Counted from the first letter of the stretch, positions 38,205 through 48,558 are shown. The stretch: DNA of 64,000 bases from a bacterium EF100-94H03 bin56 (GCA_002238685.1 MPMV01000008.1:1-64000), one strand, 5' to 3'. The notes: a model not told the origin generated them from the letters alone. Translations and numbers: made by a program.

Positions 38205-38537
38205 ATGAAGCGCGCGCGACAACACTGCATCTATTGTGCGCCCGGGACATGGAAGAAGATCCAAAGGCGTGCGCGAAGGGCGCATATGCCGGTATCGCGT
38301 TTCGGCGTGCTGTGCTGTCTCAAGGCCGATGAGGAAGGACGGACCAAGCCGGTTGAACCGTCCGGCCATGCGCTGGTGATACCGCAGGACCAGCAACGCC
38401 GGCTCTACGAAGATATGAAGACCATCGCGCGCGCCGGGCTCATCATGCTGGACGAGACGAAGACGGACAAGATTGGAGTGTTGACGAGTGACGTGATTCG
38501 CTTTCTGCGACTGACCGAACCGGGGCAAGGACGATGA
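38205..38537 (+). CDS. MobC-like relaxosome accessory protein B, copy 2
   Basis: 110 residues beginning MKRARQHCIYCAPGTWKKIQ; homologous to 7561-7896 throughout. The start is set by that match and by the four-base gap after the preceding stop. The stop overlaps the next start (ATGA), the same coupling as in copy 1. Likely part of the relaxosome with its two neighbours. Confidence 0.65.
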   Translation: MKRARQHCIYCAPGTWKKIQRRARRAHMPVSRFGVLCCLKADEEGRTKPVEPSGHALVIPQDQQRRLYEDMKTIARAGLIMLDETKTDKIGVLTSDVIRFLRLTEPGQGR

Positions 38538-38998
38538 GGAAGCCTCGCCGACGGCAGGAAGGCATGTCGCATTCGATCTCCTGCAAGGACGAGGAATGGG
38601 AGATGGTCTGCAAGGGCGCGGAACGGGCCGGCATGAAGCCTTCGGCATGGTTCACACAGTGCGCCCTCGACGTGAACCCGCTGCCGGGCAGGACGATTCC
38701 ACTGGTCCTTGAGGAAAGGGAACAACGCAACCTCGCCGGGGCGATCGAGCGACTGGCCCAGCCGTTTTCGGGCAGTCCGGAGTCGTTATCCCAACTCGAG
38801 GACGATGTCCGGCATGTCTTGCGGGAACGCGTTCGAGCGATGACACGGCAAGGCCGTTCTACCGAGGCGCGCACCAAACTTCGGGAGATGTTCGGTGAGG
38901 ATCGCGCCACGTGGATCGAGGGCTGGGCGCGGAAGCCGCGCCAGCGTCGGGCCGACGCCGAACATGGTCACATGGACAAGTGTGGCCCCTTGCGGTAG
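38534..38998 (+). CDS. MobC-like relaxosome accessory protein C, copy 2
   Basis: 154 residues with SHSISCKDEEWEMVCKGAER and SAWFTQCAL, homologous to 7061-7564; the C-terminal RVRAMTRQGRSTEARTKLRE helix matches RLRTMAREGRREDAVEALR in copy 1. Its last 31 bases overlap the last 31 bases of the relaxase gene on the other strand, so the two transcripts are antisense at their ends. Confidence 0.65.
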   Translation: MRKPRRRQEGMSHSISCKDEEWEMVCKGAERAGMKPSAWFTQCALDVNPLPGRTIPLVLEEREQRNLAGAIERLAQPFSGSPESLSQLEDDVRHVLRERVRAMTRQGRSTEARTKLREMFGEDRATWIEGWARKPRQRRADAEHGHMDKCGPLR

Positions 38999-41900
38999 AG
39001 GATGCGCCGCCTCTCTCTCAGTTCTTCAGTCTGTTCATGCATCCTGACGGTGCGCTCGTTCTCATCATCCCAGGACGCCCGGTAGCAGCCGCGCCCGGAG
39101 AGTTCGCGGCGCTCCATCTCCACCTCGTGGACATGTTCCCGTCCGTTGACGCGCAGCACCTGCAGGGTGCAGAGATCCTCCGCCAGGGTCTTGCCCGCGA
39201 CAATCCGGAGAAGGACTCCTTCACAGTGCTGCGGTTCGACGGCAACACCGGGATCGATGCCGTCGTGGCCGGGATGTCCGGTGGGAGGAGCGGGCATCGT
39301 GGTCCAGCGGAGCCGGTCGCCGGCGACGACACTCCGGTTGCAGGCGATGCGATGCACGCCGTCGTGCGCGGTCCGCTCGCGCGCCGCCACCGCATCGCGC
39401 AGCCTCTCGTCGCTCCAGGTGGCGCGATGCACCTGGTCGCGTGCCAGATCCGCGCGTGCCACGCGTTCGACTCCCTTCCATGAGCCGTCGGCATTCCGCC
39501 GCGCGCCGACGCGCTCAATGAGGAGCGCGTCCTTCCGGTCGCGTCCGCCGCTCACGCCCGGCCACACCACCACCAGTTCCTGCACGGACCCGCCGTGGGC
39601 CAGTCGACGCCGGAGCCGGTCGCCGGTGACCAGCTGCTCGTCCCCGTGCCAGGCGATGGTAAACGCGCCACCGGGCGGACGGCCGTGGAGCCGGGCGGTT
39701 TCTTCGCGCACCATGGCCGCGATGCGGATCCGGTCACGATCAGGGGCGGCGAGCCTCTCTGCCACGTCCGCGAGCCCGGCCTCGATTCGCTCCTGCAGGG
39801 CGGGCTGACAAGAGAGGTGCCGAACGAAACGACCCAGATCCAGCAGCTCCTGCGCCTTGTCATGCCACGTCTCGGCCTTCCGCTGCCATCGCGGCCACTC
39901 GTCCAGCAGGGTGACCGGCACGTTCTCCTGCCCAGCCTTGTCCTCGAGCGTGCGATGCTCCCGGTCAAGGGCAACCATCTCCTTCACCCGCGCCTCTATC
40001 CGGGCACATTCGTCTGAGCAGTCGGCATGCTCCTCGATGACGGGTTTGAGCCGGCGTCGCGCTGCGGCGGGAAGATCGCGGTCGCCGGCCAGCTCCCGCA
40101 CGTCGTCGAACACTGCGCCATAACCTTCCGAATGAAAGGCCGGGACGCCGTCGCGTCTCGCCCGACGGCGCAGCGCCTTCAGGTTCCTGGTCACCTCGAG
40201 GAAACGGTCGAACGGCCTGTGTCGTTCCAGTTTGTCCAGCGCCCGCGAGATGCGTCTCGCGGCAGCGGGATCCTGGTCTAGATGGGGACGGTAGCGTTCT
40301 TCGCGCAAGAGGGCACGGCCCGTTGCGCCCAGTTCGCGGACGAACGCGGCGAGCGGACGGTAGCCCTCAAGGTCGGTGATGACGGTGTCGCGGCCATGGC
40401 GGGAGCGGTCCCTCGCTTCGGCGTCAAGGATGCGCCAGCGCCGGGTGTGTCCGCGAGCGTCATCGAGGAACCGGCCGATGGCCTCCCGGCATGCCTGACC
40501 TTCCGCATCGCTAGCCAGAACACCACGTGCCTCAAACGCGGCGGCATCGGGAAGGTCATCGCGCACCAGAAGTGCCCTTGCCTGCGTGACAAGCCCGTGC
40601 CAGCCCGCCATGCCGAAGGGAAGCCGCTCCTCGGCACGCGCCCACGCCTGAATCCGGCGGTGGGCCGCAGCGAACCGTGCCCAGGCTGCGTCGGTCAGGG
40701 CTCGCCGTTCGCAGCGCTCAAGGCGCTCGTTCACATCTCCGGCGTGCCGGTCGAGATGGGGTTGCCACAGGTCCGGCCTCTTACACATCGCCCGCCACTG
40801 CCGCCGGGCCTTGAGCCAGCGTTCCCGCCATGCCGGCCAGCCGGCCAGTTCCGCCGCCGGCCGCGCGTTAGCTCGAGCCGCCAGCCGGCAGTGGCTGTCG
40901 AGCAGCCTGTCGGCTTCCGCGGCCAGCGCTAGAACCCTGTCCTGACGATCCCGGGCGTCCTTGTCGTGGGCGATCACCTCGCGGGCGGAAGAGCGCACGT
41001 GCTCGGGCACGTTCTTCATCGCCGCCAGCAGCCGTGCCTGCCGGACGAGATCGTCATGACCGTCGACGTGGAACCCGATTGTGTTCCCGGCAGCGGCGCG
41101 TTCGTGGACGGCCCGGCGCAGCGCCTCGAACCGGCTTGAGGCGTCGTCACACGCCCGGGCTTCCCGGAACGTCCCGAGACATGCCGTGATCGCCCTGGAG
41201 ATCTTCGGCCGGGCGGCAAGGACAGGCCGGACGTCACGGTCGTCGCTCATCTCCCGCCAGGCGGCCTCGATCGCCGTGACGGCCGTGATCCAGTCGGCGT
41301 AGCCGGCCGTCTCCACCACGGGGCAGGCCTCGCCGGCGGCTTCGACCAGGTCCCGGTGCACGTGAAGAAGGTGATCGGCTTCGCGGTGCAGCTCTTCGAT
41401 GCGGGCGTCCGTCAGGCGCCAGGCAGTGTCGGCCTCCACGAGCGCCGCCGCGCGCTGCCGGACCGCAGCTGGCAGATCCGGATCCTCCAGCAGGCCCCGG
41501 GCGCTCTCCAGCAGCCGGTCGTAGCCTGGAGCGCCGGTGCGCGGCCGGTCTGTCGGGACGCCCTCTGCCGAGCGCCAGGCGGCATCGAACGCCTCGATCG
41601 CTGCATCGCGCCGGGTGGCCGCCTCGATGTCGTGACGAGGGTCGCGGGCCTCCCCGCCTTCCCCGTTGTCCGGGCCGCCTGCCTCCTCCGTCGGCGGTTG
41701 GCCATCGGCCACGAGCGCTCCGGCGGCGTCTTCGTGTCGTGCCTCAGGCGCCGCCGTCTCCTCGCGCGGACGCCGTGGCATTGTTTTCTCCGGGAGAGAT
41801 GCCCGCAACTCGTCGGGCGTGACGCCGACCGCCTCCAGCGCCGTCGCCCTCTCCCCGGTGTTCGCTTCCAGCGTCTCGATCAGCTGTTCGCTGTTGTCGG

Positions 41901-44550
41901 TCAGCACCATGACATGATCGCGGGCACGGCTGATCTCGACATAGAAGGTCGCCTGATCGGTCAGCAGACCGTGACCGGAATCCAGAACCGCGATGACGCC
42001 GTCGGCCGTGCTGCCCTGCGCTCCGTGAACCGTCGAACTCCAGGCATGGTCGATGTGGCGCAGCTGTGGGTCCTCGTGTTTGAGCGAAAGCGTGCTTCCA
42101 TCGGCGGTCCGCACCCGCACCCGGGTGCTCGTGATCGCCACGATCTCGGCCTGCTCGCCGTTCACCAGGGAACGCATCTTGTCGTTGCGCGTCCAGCGGA
42201 TCCGGTCGCCGGCCTGGAGTTCGATGGCGCGGGTCTCGTAGACCTCCAGGCGGTAGCGGATGTTCCCTTCCGGTCTGATCCGGCGGGCCGTGCCGTCGGG
42301 ATGGGAAAGGAGTACATGGTCGCCCTCGATACCGGTCACCGTGCAGGCGTCGTCGGCCTTCACCCGGTAGTTCACGAGGTCCTGGTGGAACACCACCACG
42401 TCGCCTTCCCCGTAATTGCGCACGTCCGCCTTCTCGGCGCGGGTCATGCCAAGGCCGACGAGGCGTTCGAGTTGCAGAACCCGACCGCGCAGCACACCTT
42501 CGGCCGCAAGGCCTTCGCGGACCGTCTGGTTGATGTCCGCGCGCAGGGCATGGGTCGGCGCCAGGAGCAGGGTGCGGGCGCGGGCGTTGGGATCCAGTTC
42601 CAGCCAGGCGCGCGCCGCTTTCTCCGCCAGGTCGTCATGATCGACCTCGACCAGGCCGGCGCCGAGCAACCGGACCGCCTCACCGGGTTCGCCCTCCAGG
42701 ACCGACAGGACCGCCGCCTTCAGATCCGGGCTGCGCTGGCGGCGGATGTCGCTCATCCGCGCCGTCGTCATCCCGGCCTCCTGCAACTGTCGGAACGGCT
42801 GGCCGGCATCGACCGGGCGGAGCTGGCCGGTATCGCCCACCAGCACCAGGCGCGCGATGTCGAGATGCCGCGCGATACGCAAGAGGGAACGCATCTGCGC
42901 TGTCGACACCATCGATGCCTCGTCCAGCACCACGACCGCCCCGGCAAAGAGCTCACGCAGCTTCTCGAGGCCCGGACCTGGGTCCTCGGCGTCGGCCGCC
43001 CGGCAACGCGTGAGGAACCATTGCAGGGTGCGGGCATGGATCCCCGCTTCGCGCTCCAGCACGCGCGCCGCAGCAGCCGAGGGAGCAAGGCCGATGATCC
43101 GTCGCTGCCCGGCCAGGTCTCGGACCTGACGCAACATGGTGGTCTTGCCAGTCCCGGCGCGGCCCTGCACGCCGATGGTCCGGTCCTCGGAAAGGAGAAT
43201 GGCCCTCACCGCGTCGCACTGTCCCTCGGTGAGATCCGATCCCGCCAGCCGCGCCGCGACATCGCCCTCGCCGGCCAGCGTCCCGGCCTCGCCGAGACCG
43301 GCCTTCATCATGGCGATCACCGCGCGTTCCGCCTTCAGGGTCCGGTCGGTGACGAAGGCGCGGTCGGCGCGCCGCAACGTGGCGTCGACCAGGTGGCCAT
43401 CCTTCACCAGTTGCCCGACCGCCTGCCTGATCTCGTCAAGCGTATGGCGCCCCGGCGAATGCGCCAGCGCCAGGGTTTCCAGATCGTGCGCCGCAAACAC
43501 CGATTGCCGCTCTTCGAGGCGTTCCGCCGTGCGGGCGACGATCTCCAGGGCCGACAGGTCCTCGGCCGCCCGCACCGGCCGGCGAGGACGGGCTGCCGCG
43601 AGGTCGGCGCCGAGGCCAAGATCACGCGCCCGCTCCGCCCAGACCGTCTCCAGCATCACCCTCAGCGGCTCGTCCTTGCGCCGCCGCGTCGCCAGCGTCG
43701 CCATCTGCGCCGCGGCCTGGCTGTGGTCCCAGCCCCTCTCGGCCATGTAGGTCATGATCTCTCTCCTGCGCGTCGAGAACGCGCCCCGCAGCTTCCGGCC
43801 GTAGCCCGCGATCTCGAAGCTCGGTATCCGTCCCGCCATGGCGGGACGGACGTCATAGCCCCGTTCCATCAGCCTCCTCGACAGCTCGTTACGGTAGTAG
43901 GCGCCGATCTGCCGGGCATGGCGGTGGAGCAGAGTGGCCTCGATGCTGCGCCAGCGCCCCTCAGGATCGCGCGTCATGTTGGCGATCACGGCATGGGTGT
44001 GGAGCTGGGGATCGAGATTGCGGCTCGCGACATGGCGGAAGGTCGCCGCGACCATGTGGGGCGCCTTGATCCGCGGCCGCTTTCGCGTGGCGGGATCCCA
44101 GCCGCGGGTCTCCAGAAGGTTCCCCTCGATCCAGTCCAGCGTCGCCTTCACCGCCTCGTCATGGGCATGCACCACGCCGCGGTCGCCATGGGGATGGCGC
44201 CTGGTCGGCAACAGGGCCGCCAGCGACACCGATTTCGGCGCCGAGAAGGTGATGTCAAGCCCCGGGCGGTGCTCATGGTTGCCGTCGCGCTTGCGGCCAA
44301 GGCGGATGCCGGTGCCGATCACGTGGCCGCCCAGCAGCGACTCGAACTTGCCGGCGGCGACATGGAGGTCGGGCCGCAGCCCCAGGGCCATCGCGCCCCT
44401 GCCGTGCCAGAAGCTGCCGTTGCGGTGTTCCGCGTTCTTCGCCCGCCCTGCGTCGCTCTCCGCGCCACCCGCCGTGTAGTAGCCGCCGTCGCGGCGCAGG
44501 TAGTCGGCCGTGGCCGACGCCGATGTCAGGTTGCGGACCGACGCAACCAT
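38968..44550 (-). CDS. MobF-family conjugative relaxase-helicase
   Basis: 1860 residues. The TrwC-type relaxase domain has Tyr24 and Tyr25 (GGYYTAGG) and the metal triad His173, His184 and His186 (QLHTHAVIAN). The RecD-like helicase has Walker A GRAGTGKT at 463-470, LDEAS at 542-546 and VGDTGQLRPV near 571. After a disordered, acidic linker (~915-990) comes a long helical C-terminal region with four copies of a G-Y/W/H-x-x-L/V...AR motif near 1010, 1165, 1317 and 1477, a period of about 155 residues. It nicks and unwinds DNA at oriT. All catalytic parts look intact. No coupling protein is nearby, so it would need a helper for transfer. Confidence 0.93.
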   Translation of the reverse strand: MVASVRNLTSASATADYLRRDGGYYTAGGAESDAGRAKNAEHRNGSFWHGRGAMALGLRPDLHVAAGKFESLLGGHVIGTGIRLGRKRDGNHEHRPGLDITFSAPKSVSLAALLPTRRHPHGDRGVVHAHDEAVKATLDWIEGNLLETRGWDPATRKRPRIKAPHMVAATFRHVASRNLDPQLHTHAVIANMTRDPEGRWRSIEATLLHRHARQIGAYYRNELSRRLMERGYDVRPAMAGRIPSFEIAGYGRKLRGAFSTRRREIMTYMAERGWDHSQAAAQMATLATRRRKDEPLRVMLETVWAERARDLGLGADLAAARPRRPVRAAEDLSALEIVARTAERLEERQSVFAAHDLETLALAHSPGRHTLDEIRQAVGQLVKDGHLVDATLRRADRAFVTDRTLKAERAVIAMMKAGLGEAGTLAGEGDVAARLAGSDLTEGQCDAVRAILLSEDRTIGVQGRAGTGKTTMLRQVRDLAGQRRIIGLAPSAAAARVLEREAGIHARTLQWFLTRCRAADAEDPGPGLEKLRELFAGAVVVLDEASMVSTAQMRSLLRIARHLDIARLVLVGDTGQLRPVDAGQPFRQLQEAGMTTARMSDIRRQRSPDLKAAVLSVLEGEPGEAVRLLGAGLVEVDHDDLAEKAARAWLELDPNARARTLLLAPTHALRADINQTVREGLAAEGVLRGRVLQLERLVGLGMTRAEKADVRNYGEGDVVVFHQDLVNYRVKADDACTVTGIEGDHVLLSHPDGTARRIRPEGNIRYRLEVYETRAIELQAGDRIRWTRNDKMRSLVNGEQAEIVAITSTRVRVRTADGSTLSLKHEDPQLRHIDHAWSSTVHGAQGSTADGVIAVLDSGHGLLTDQATFYVEISRARDHVMVLTDNSEQLIETLEANTGERATALEAVGVTPDELRASLPEKTMPRRPREETAAPEARHEDAAGALVADGQPPTEEAGGPDNGEGGEARDPRHDIEAATRRDAAIEAFDAAWRSAEGVPTDRPRTGAPGYDRLLESARGLLEDPDLPAAVRQRAAALVEADTAWRLTDARIEELHREADHLLHVHRDLVEAAGEACPVVETAGYADWITAVTAIEAAWREMSDDRDVRPVLAARPKISRAITACLGTFREARACDDASSRFEALRRAVHERAAAGNTIGFHVDGHDDLVRQARLLAAMKNVPEHVRSSAREVIAHDKDARDRQDRVLALAAEADRLLDSHCRLAARANARPAAELAGWPAWRERWLKARRQWRAMCKRPDLWQPHLDRHAGDVNERLERCERRALTDAAWARFAAAHRRIQAWARAEERLPFGMAGWHGLVTQARALLVRDDLPDAAAFEARGVLASDAEGQACREAIGRFLDDARGHTRRWRILDAEARDRSRHGRDTVITDLEGYRPLAAFVRELGATGRALLREERYRPHLDQDPAAARRISRALDKLERHRPFDRFLEVTRNLKALRRRARRDGVPAFHSEGYGAVFDDVRELAGDRDLPAAARRRLKPVIEEHADCSDECARIEARVKEMVALDREHRTLEDKAGQENVPVTLLDEWPRWQRKAETWHDKAQELLDLGRFVRHLSCQPALQERIEAGLADVAERLAAPDRDRIRIAAMVREETARLHGRPPGGAFTIAWHGDEQLVTGDRLRRRLAHGGSVQELVVVWPGVSGGRDRKDALLIERVGARRNADGSWKGVERVARADLARDQVHRATWSDERLRDAVAARERTAHDGVHRIACNRSVVAGDRLRWTTMPAPPTGHPGHDGIDPGVAVEPQHCEGVLLRIVAGKTLAEDLCTLQVLRVNGREHVHEVEMERRELSGRGCYRASWDDENERTVRMHEQTEELRERRRILYRKGPHLSM

Positions 44551-44990
44551 GGTTCGTCATCGCTGTGCGGCGCCCCGAGCCGTGCGTTGTCCGCAGATTG
44601 ATCGGATCCCATGCACGGTGAGCCAGGAGTCTCCGGGGCGTAGCGCATGATCCTTCAGATGGCGTTTGCTGAGAGGGCGGTCATGATACCGTCTGCGAGT
44701 GCCTGAGGGAAAACCGTCTCAGACCTCTCGCCGAACTGCATGGCGCATCGCAATGTTCCGGGCGGACGGGGGGACATGCCGCCTGTCCGTCATGTCTTCG
44801 CGGTTTGCGACAACCACAAGCGAGGGGATGGCGTCCATGTCCCCCTTGGGCAAGACTAGCGGCATTGCACGCGGTTCCCAACCGGAACTGCTATCCTCGA
44901 TTGAGAAAGACCGGTTCGCGGGGCGGTCGAGCCGGCATGGGTGTGGACAGCACCTTATCGATGAGGCCCGGAACCTTACAGGCGACGACG
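44551..44990. promoter_or_regulatory. Divergent promoter region between relaxase and DUF1173-like gene
   Basis: 440 bases with no supported gene; open frames here lack motifs. It must drive the relaxase leftwards and the DUF1173-like gene rightwards. No strong inverted repeat stood out. Confidence 0.4.
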
Positions 44991-46319
44991 ATGGCGCTTC
45001 ACCTTGTCCACCACGATCTCTCTTGGGCATGTGCGCTGACGGACGAACAGGAGCAGGCCCTTCGCAGGATGGCCGGAGGCGATCGAGGCGAGGATCTCCA
45101 GGAATCCGTTCTCGAGATCCTGGTTCGGGCACACACGGAACGCCTGTGGCTGGCGTGCGACTGCCGAGGCGAGGATGGCAGGCCTCCGGTCAATGGGCCC
45201 TGCCGCCGCCTGGGTCTCTACTACTGGCGCAGGCTGCCCGCCCCGCATGTGGCGCATGCCGGAGGCTGCGTCTACTCGCGCGTCTCCGTCCTGCACAAGA
45301 GCGGGAGCCCGGAACCCCGGGCGCCGGTGGAACCGCCCGACGACAGGTTCTTCACGGTGCTTGCGAACGAGCCGGAAGACCTGAGACTCGCGGAACCGGA
45401 CGCATCGCTGGACCTCCGCGGTTCGAGGCATGGAAACCGGCCATCGAAGCTGCGGCAGAGGTTGTTCGAGCTGGTGCTGTTCGCCCGACTCAACCGGCTT
45501 CCCGATGCCGAAGTCGCCAATGCGAAGGAATGGTCGAGCCGGATCAGGCAGGCCGCAAGGAGGTTCGAGATTGCACCCGGCCGTCCGCTGGCCGATCTCA
45601 TCTTCCCCTGGCGCCGCATGTGGCAGATGGACCGGGTCGACGACCGGATGCGCGCCGTGGCGAAGACCTGGCCGGAAGGCCACAGGCCCCAGGGGTTTGT
45701 CTGCGGATCCGTGTGGGGCGTGGACGACCATGGCGTCACCGGCGGCCGCAAGGGCACGCGTCTCGACGTCGCCGCCCGGGTCACGCGGCCCGTGATCCGC
45801 GGAAACACGGTGAGTCCGCCATACCTCTTCATGGGCGTGGTGGGTCTCGAGGACGGTGCGGACGCCTGGGCCTGCCTCTCCGGCCATGCCCAGCCCATCG
45901 TCGCCATGAACTGTCCGGTTCCGGTGGAATCCAACGCGGAGCGCCAGGCGTTCCACACGCTGAGGAAGACCCTCCGGATCATGCGCCGCGAGTTCGGCGC
46001 CGTGGCGTTCACTCTTCGAAAGCCGCTGTTCGAGACCAACACGCAGTACGGCCCATGCCTTCCCGACTTCATCATCCGGGCGCACCCTCAAGCCTGGGAA
46101 GGCAGGGACAGCGTCGACTTCATGATCGAGGTCATGGGCTTTGAAGACGAGGACTACCGCCGGCGCAAGCAGGAAACCCACCGGGCCATGAGGGAACTGG
46201 GCACGCTGTGCATCATGGAGGCCCGCAGGTTCGACACGCCTCGTGGGCTGGCGTCAGCAGGGACCGACGTCACCGACAGGATCGGAGCGGTGCTTCGCAG
46301 GAGATTGATCGATGGATAA
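44991..46319 (+). CDS. DUF1173-like protein, copy 2
   Basis: 442 residues, homologous along its length to 2375-3775. LWLACDCRGED near residue 44, AHAGGC near 85, LRKPLF near 343, PDFIIR near 359 and FMIEVMGFEDEDY near 378 all recur. The C-terminal half therefore has the same nuclease-like spacing with Met-Gly instead of the usual Lys. ATG 44991 is chosen by alignment with copy 1; ATG 44961 would add ten residues. Divergent from the relaxase. Function unknown; the repeated pairing with relaxase genes is the main clue. Confidence 0.6.
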   Translation: MALHLVHHDLSWACALTDEQEQALRRMAGGDRGEDLQESVLEILVRAHTERLWLACDCRGEDGRPPVNGPCRRLGLYYWRRLPAPHVAHAGGCVYSRVSVLHKSGSPEPRAPVEPPDDRFFTVLANEPEDLRLAEPDASLDLRGSRHGNRPSKLRQRLFELVLFARLNRLPDAEVANAKEWSSRIRQAARRFEIAPGRPLADLIFPWRRMWQMDRVDDRMRAVAKTWPEGHRPQGFVCGSVWGVDDHGVTGGRKGTRLDVAARVTRPVIRGNTVSPPYLFMGVVGLEDGADAWACLSGHAQPIVAMNCPVPVESNAERQAFHTLRKTLRIMRREFGAVAFTLRKPLFETNTQYGPCLPDFIIRAHPQAWEGRDSVDFMIEVMGFEDEDYRRRKQETHRAMRELGTLCIMEARRFDTPRGLASAGTDVTDRIGAVLRRRLIDG

Positions 46320-46561
46320 CTGTGAACGTCCTTGGCTGGCGGGTTACGCTGTGTCAGTGCTTCACGTTGCATAGCGCCAATGTTGACTTGACCTTCGAGA
46401 CCCCCCCTGAAGTCGACACAGCCGAAATGGCGTGGCTGCGTCACGTGCCGCCTGCCGAACTATACCATCCGCAATCCATTGAGACGCCCGAAGGACTTCG
46501 AAATCCGTCAGGCCGTCGCAACGCAACTTGAACCGGCGGACCACAACCCCCTCCAGCTTTG

Positions 46562-46680
46562 CGGCCGGGACACATGGGCCATCTGTTGATGGAGAGCGCC
46601 AACGCGCTGATCGTCGACGCGGCGTTGACCCGGGCGTCCGGCACCGCCGAGCGGGAAGCGGCGCTAGCCATGCTGGCAAG
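46562..46680 (+). pseudogene. IS5-type transposase fragment
   Basis: The frame reads GHMGHLLMESANALIVDAAL, TRASGTAEREAALAML, a stretch found in many IS5-like transposases just before the second catalytic Asp. Nothing upstream or downstream continues the transposase. Confidence 0.6.
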
Positions 46681-46890
46681 GCGGGGGAAGTGGCGCGGGG
46701 TGACGCACGGCGACGACGCGGCGAATCCTCGCTACATCGTCAACGAGCGCGGCGTCGACTACCGCATGTGCAGCCCGGTTGGGGCGCAGCGATACACCGC
46801 CGGGCAGGCGCCCCGACACGTCAGGTACTTCACAATCGGCCCACCCCTTGAACTCTTCGCCGAAATCGACAACATCGCCTCGCCTCGAAC
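46680..46890 (+). pseudogene. IS1380-type transposase C-terminal fragment
   Basis: The same frame continues with VTHGDDAANPRYIV, then GQAPRHVRYFTIGPPLELFA, which fits the GD-x-x-NPR-x-V and RGQ-x-E-N-x-I-K-E-x-Q-L-x-LFA region of IS1380 transposases with several substitutions. The join to the IS5-like part shows a rearrangement. The N-terminal IS1380 piece at 4620-4826 is on the same strand. Confidence 0.45.
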
Positions 46891-47274
46891 ACGACCTCCG
46901 GCCACACGTTCCTGTCCATCGGCATTGCGCCGGGAAAGGCCCCAATCACAACCTGGACATCGACAAGTTGAGACCACCGCTCCTTCCTGCCACCCTCAAC
47001 GCCCGCAACGAAGCGATCTAAAGCATCCTTCGGTTGGGGCATCTGGTCTGGTACGGCTGTCCCCACTCTCCTGTAACAGGCTGCCCAAGTTCAAGATCCT
47101 CCTGAATGACGGCGCGAAAGGAGCTGGATGTGCCCATACTGGACCGGACTGATGTTTCGCCAGGAACCTGGGCTTCACTCGCCGCAACGGCCATGATCTC
47201 GCGCGGATCGTCACCGGGCGCAGTCAGCAGCCTCCAACCACCGAACGGTAACCACCAAAGGCTGAAGACATACT
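46891..47274. other. No supported gene
   Basis: Short frames only; composition looks like decayed coding sequence following the IS fragments. The promoter for SIR2-HerA probably lies in the right half. Confidence 0.4.
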
Positions 47275-48558
47275 ATGCACTGGAATCATGATCACATACT
47301 CCACCTCGGAGGTGAAACGGCAACTCCCACTGATCCGGCAAACGAAACGGCGGCGCTGCGCAAACGGATTGAGCCTTGGCTATCGGCCGTGTTTCAGGCG
47401 GAGCACCTTTCTCTACTGCTGGGAAACGGCTTCACGACAGGTATTGCCAATTGTGCCGGCGGTACTCCCGTCAGCATGGCCGGCACCGGCTTTGGCGGCT
47501 GCCCGAACGAGGACAAGGTGGAGGCTCACGCAGCCGATATGGCCAAGGCAACGGGCCGCGGCGATGCTAACATTGAAGACCGGCTCACCGCTGCCTCATC
47601 TCTTCTCTCGGGTCTCAAGATTCTAGGTCACACGGATGCGCCCGCCTGGAGAGCCGCGATAGAGTCGGTTCTGTCCGGCTTCATCAAAGATGTGCTCGCA
47701 ACTGAAAAGACCATTCTCGATGGCATGGACACTCCGCGGCCGACGGCCGGGCCGCTTGCGCGCGAAATCCTCATTTCATTCTTGATGAGTTTTGCAAGCC
47801 GCTCCGCGTCTCGCGAGCGCCTGCACATCTTTACCACCAACTATGACCGTCTGGTTGAAAAAGCGTGCGACCTGGCAGGCATGCGCATCGTCGACCGTTT
47901 CGTCGGCGCCGTAGAGCCGGAATTCAGATCTTCGCGCCTAAGGGTCGACATGCACTATACAGCGCCTGGAGGCAGGGCCGAGCCGCGCCACCTGGAAGGG
48001 GTCGTCCATTTCACCAAGCTTCACGGATCTCTCGACTGGCGCTATGAACAGCGAAGACTGTTTCGGACCGGTCTGCCCTTCGGCGCTGACCAAACACACC
48101 CTGCGGTCCCCAGCAATCCGAGCCAGTCGGTGATCATCTATCCGAATTCGGTCAAGGACGTCGAGACCGGCTCCTACCCTTACGCCGACCTCTTTCGCGA
48201 CTTCTCTTCCGCTATCTGCCAGCCAAACAATGTCCTTGTGACTTACGGTTACGGTTTCGGTGATGATCATGTGAACAGAATCATCGCCGACATGCTGACG
48301 ATCCCGTCTACACATCTCGTGATCATGGCGTGGGGCATCAAGCCACACGAGAGAATTTCGAATTTCGTCGCGCAGGTCGGCCGACCGCAGCAACTGACAC
48401 TGCTAATCGGCGAGCACTTCGGCGATATTCGCCAGCTGGTAGAACATTACCTTCCCAAACCAGCGATCGATCCTCTAACCATCCGGATGAGCGAACTGCT
48501 TGAGCGCCGAGGCACGATTGCCGCCAGGACGCCCGAAGACCTCGGCGGTGCGTCATGA
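47275..48558 (+). CDS. SIR2-domain defence protein (SIR2-HerA)
   Basis: 427 residues. SIR2-family landmarks in order: HLSLLLGNGF near residue 44, HIFTTNYDRLVEKA near 183, FTKLHGSLDWR near 247 and LVTYGYGFGDDHVNR near 321. Defence SIR2 proteins destroy NAD+ or cut DNA on infection. Its stop overlaps the start of a HerA ATPase gene (ATGA), the arrangement of the published SIR2-HerA anti-phage system in which SIR2 and HerA form one large complex. The start is ATG 47275; no strong ribosome site. Confidence 0.88.
   Translation: MHWNHDHILHLGGETATPTDPANETAALRKRIEPWLSAVFQAEHLSLLLGNGFTTGIANCAGGTPVSMAGTGFGGCPNEDKVEAHAADMAKATGRGDANIEDRLTAASSLLSGLKILGHTDAPAWRAAIESVLSGFIKDVLATEKTILDGMDTPRPTAGPLAREILISFLMSFASRSASRERLHIFTTNYDRLVEKACDLAGMRIVDRFVGAVEPEFRSSRLRVDMHYTAPGGRAEPRHLEGVVHFTKLHGSLDWRYEQRRLFRTGLPFGADQTHPAVPSNPSQSVIIYPNSVKDVETGSYPYADLFRDFSSAICQPNNVLVTYGYGFGDDHVNRIIADMLTIPSTHLVIMAWGIKPHERISNFVAQVGRPQQLTLLIGEHFGDIRQLVEHYLPKPAIDPLTIRMSELLERRGTIAARTPEDLGGAS

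Noticed and set aside
41356..44601. 1081-codon open frame antisense to the relaxase
   Set aside because: Its codon positions mirror the relaxase's GC-rich third positions; it has no motifs and no start site. Shadow frame.
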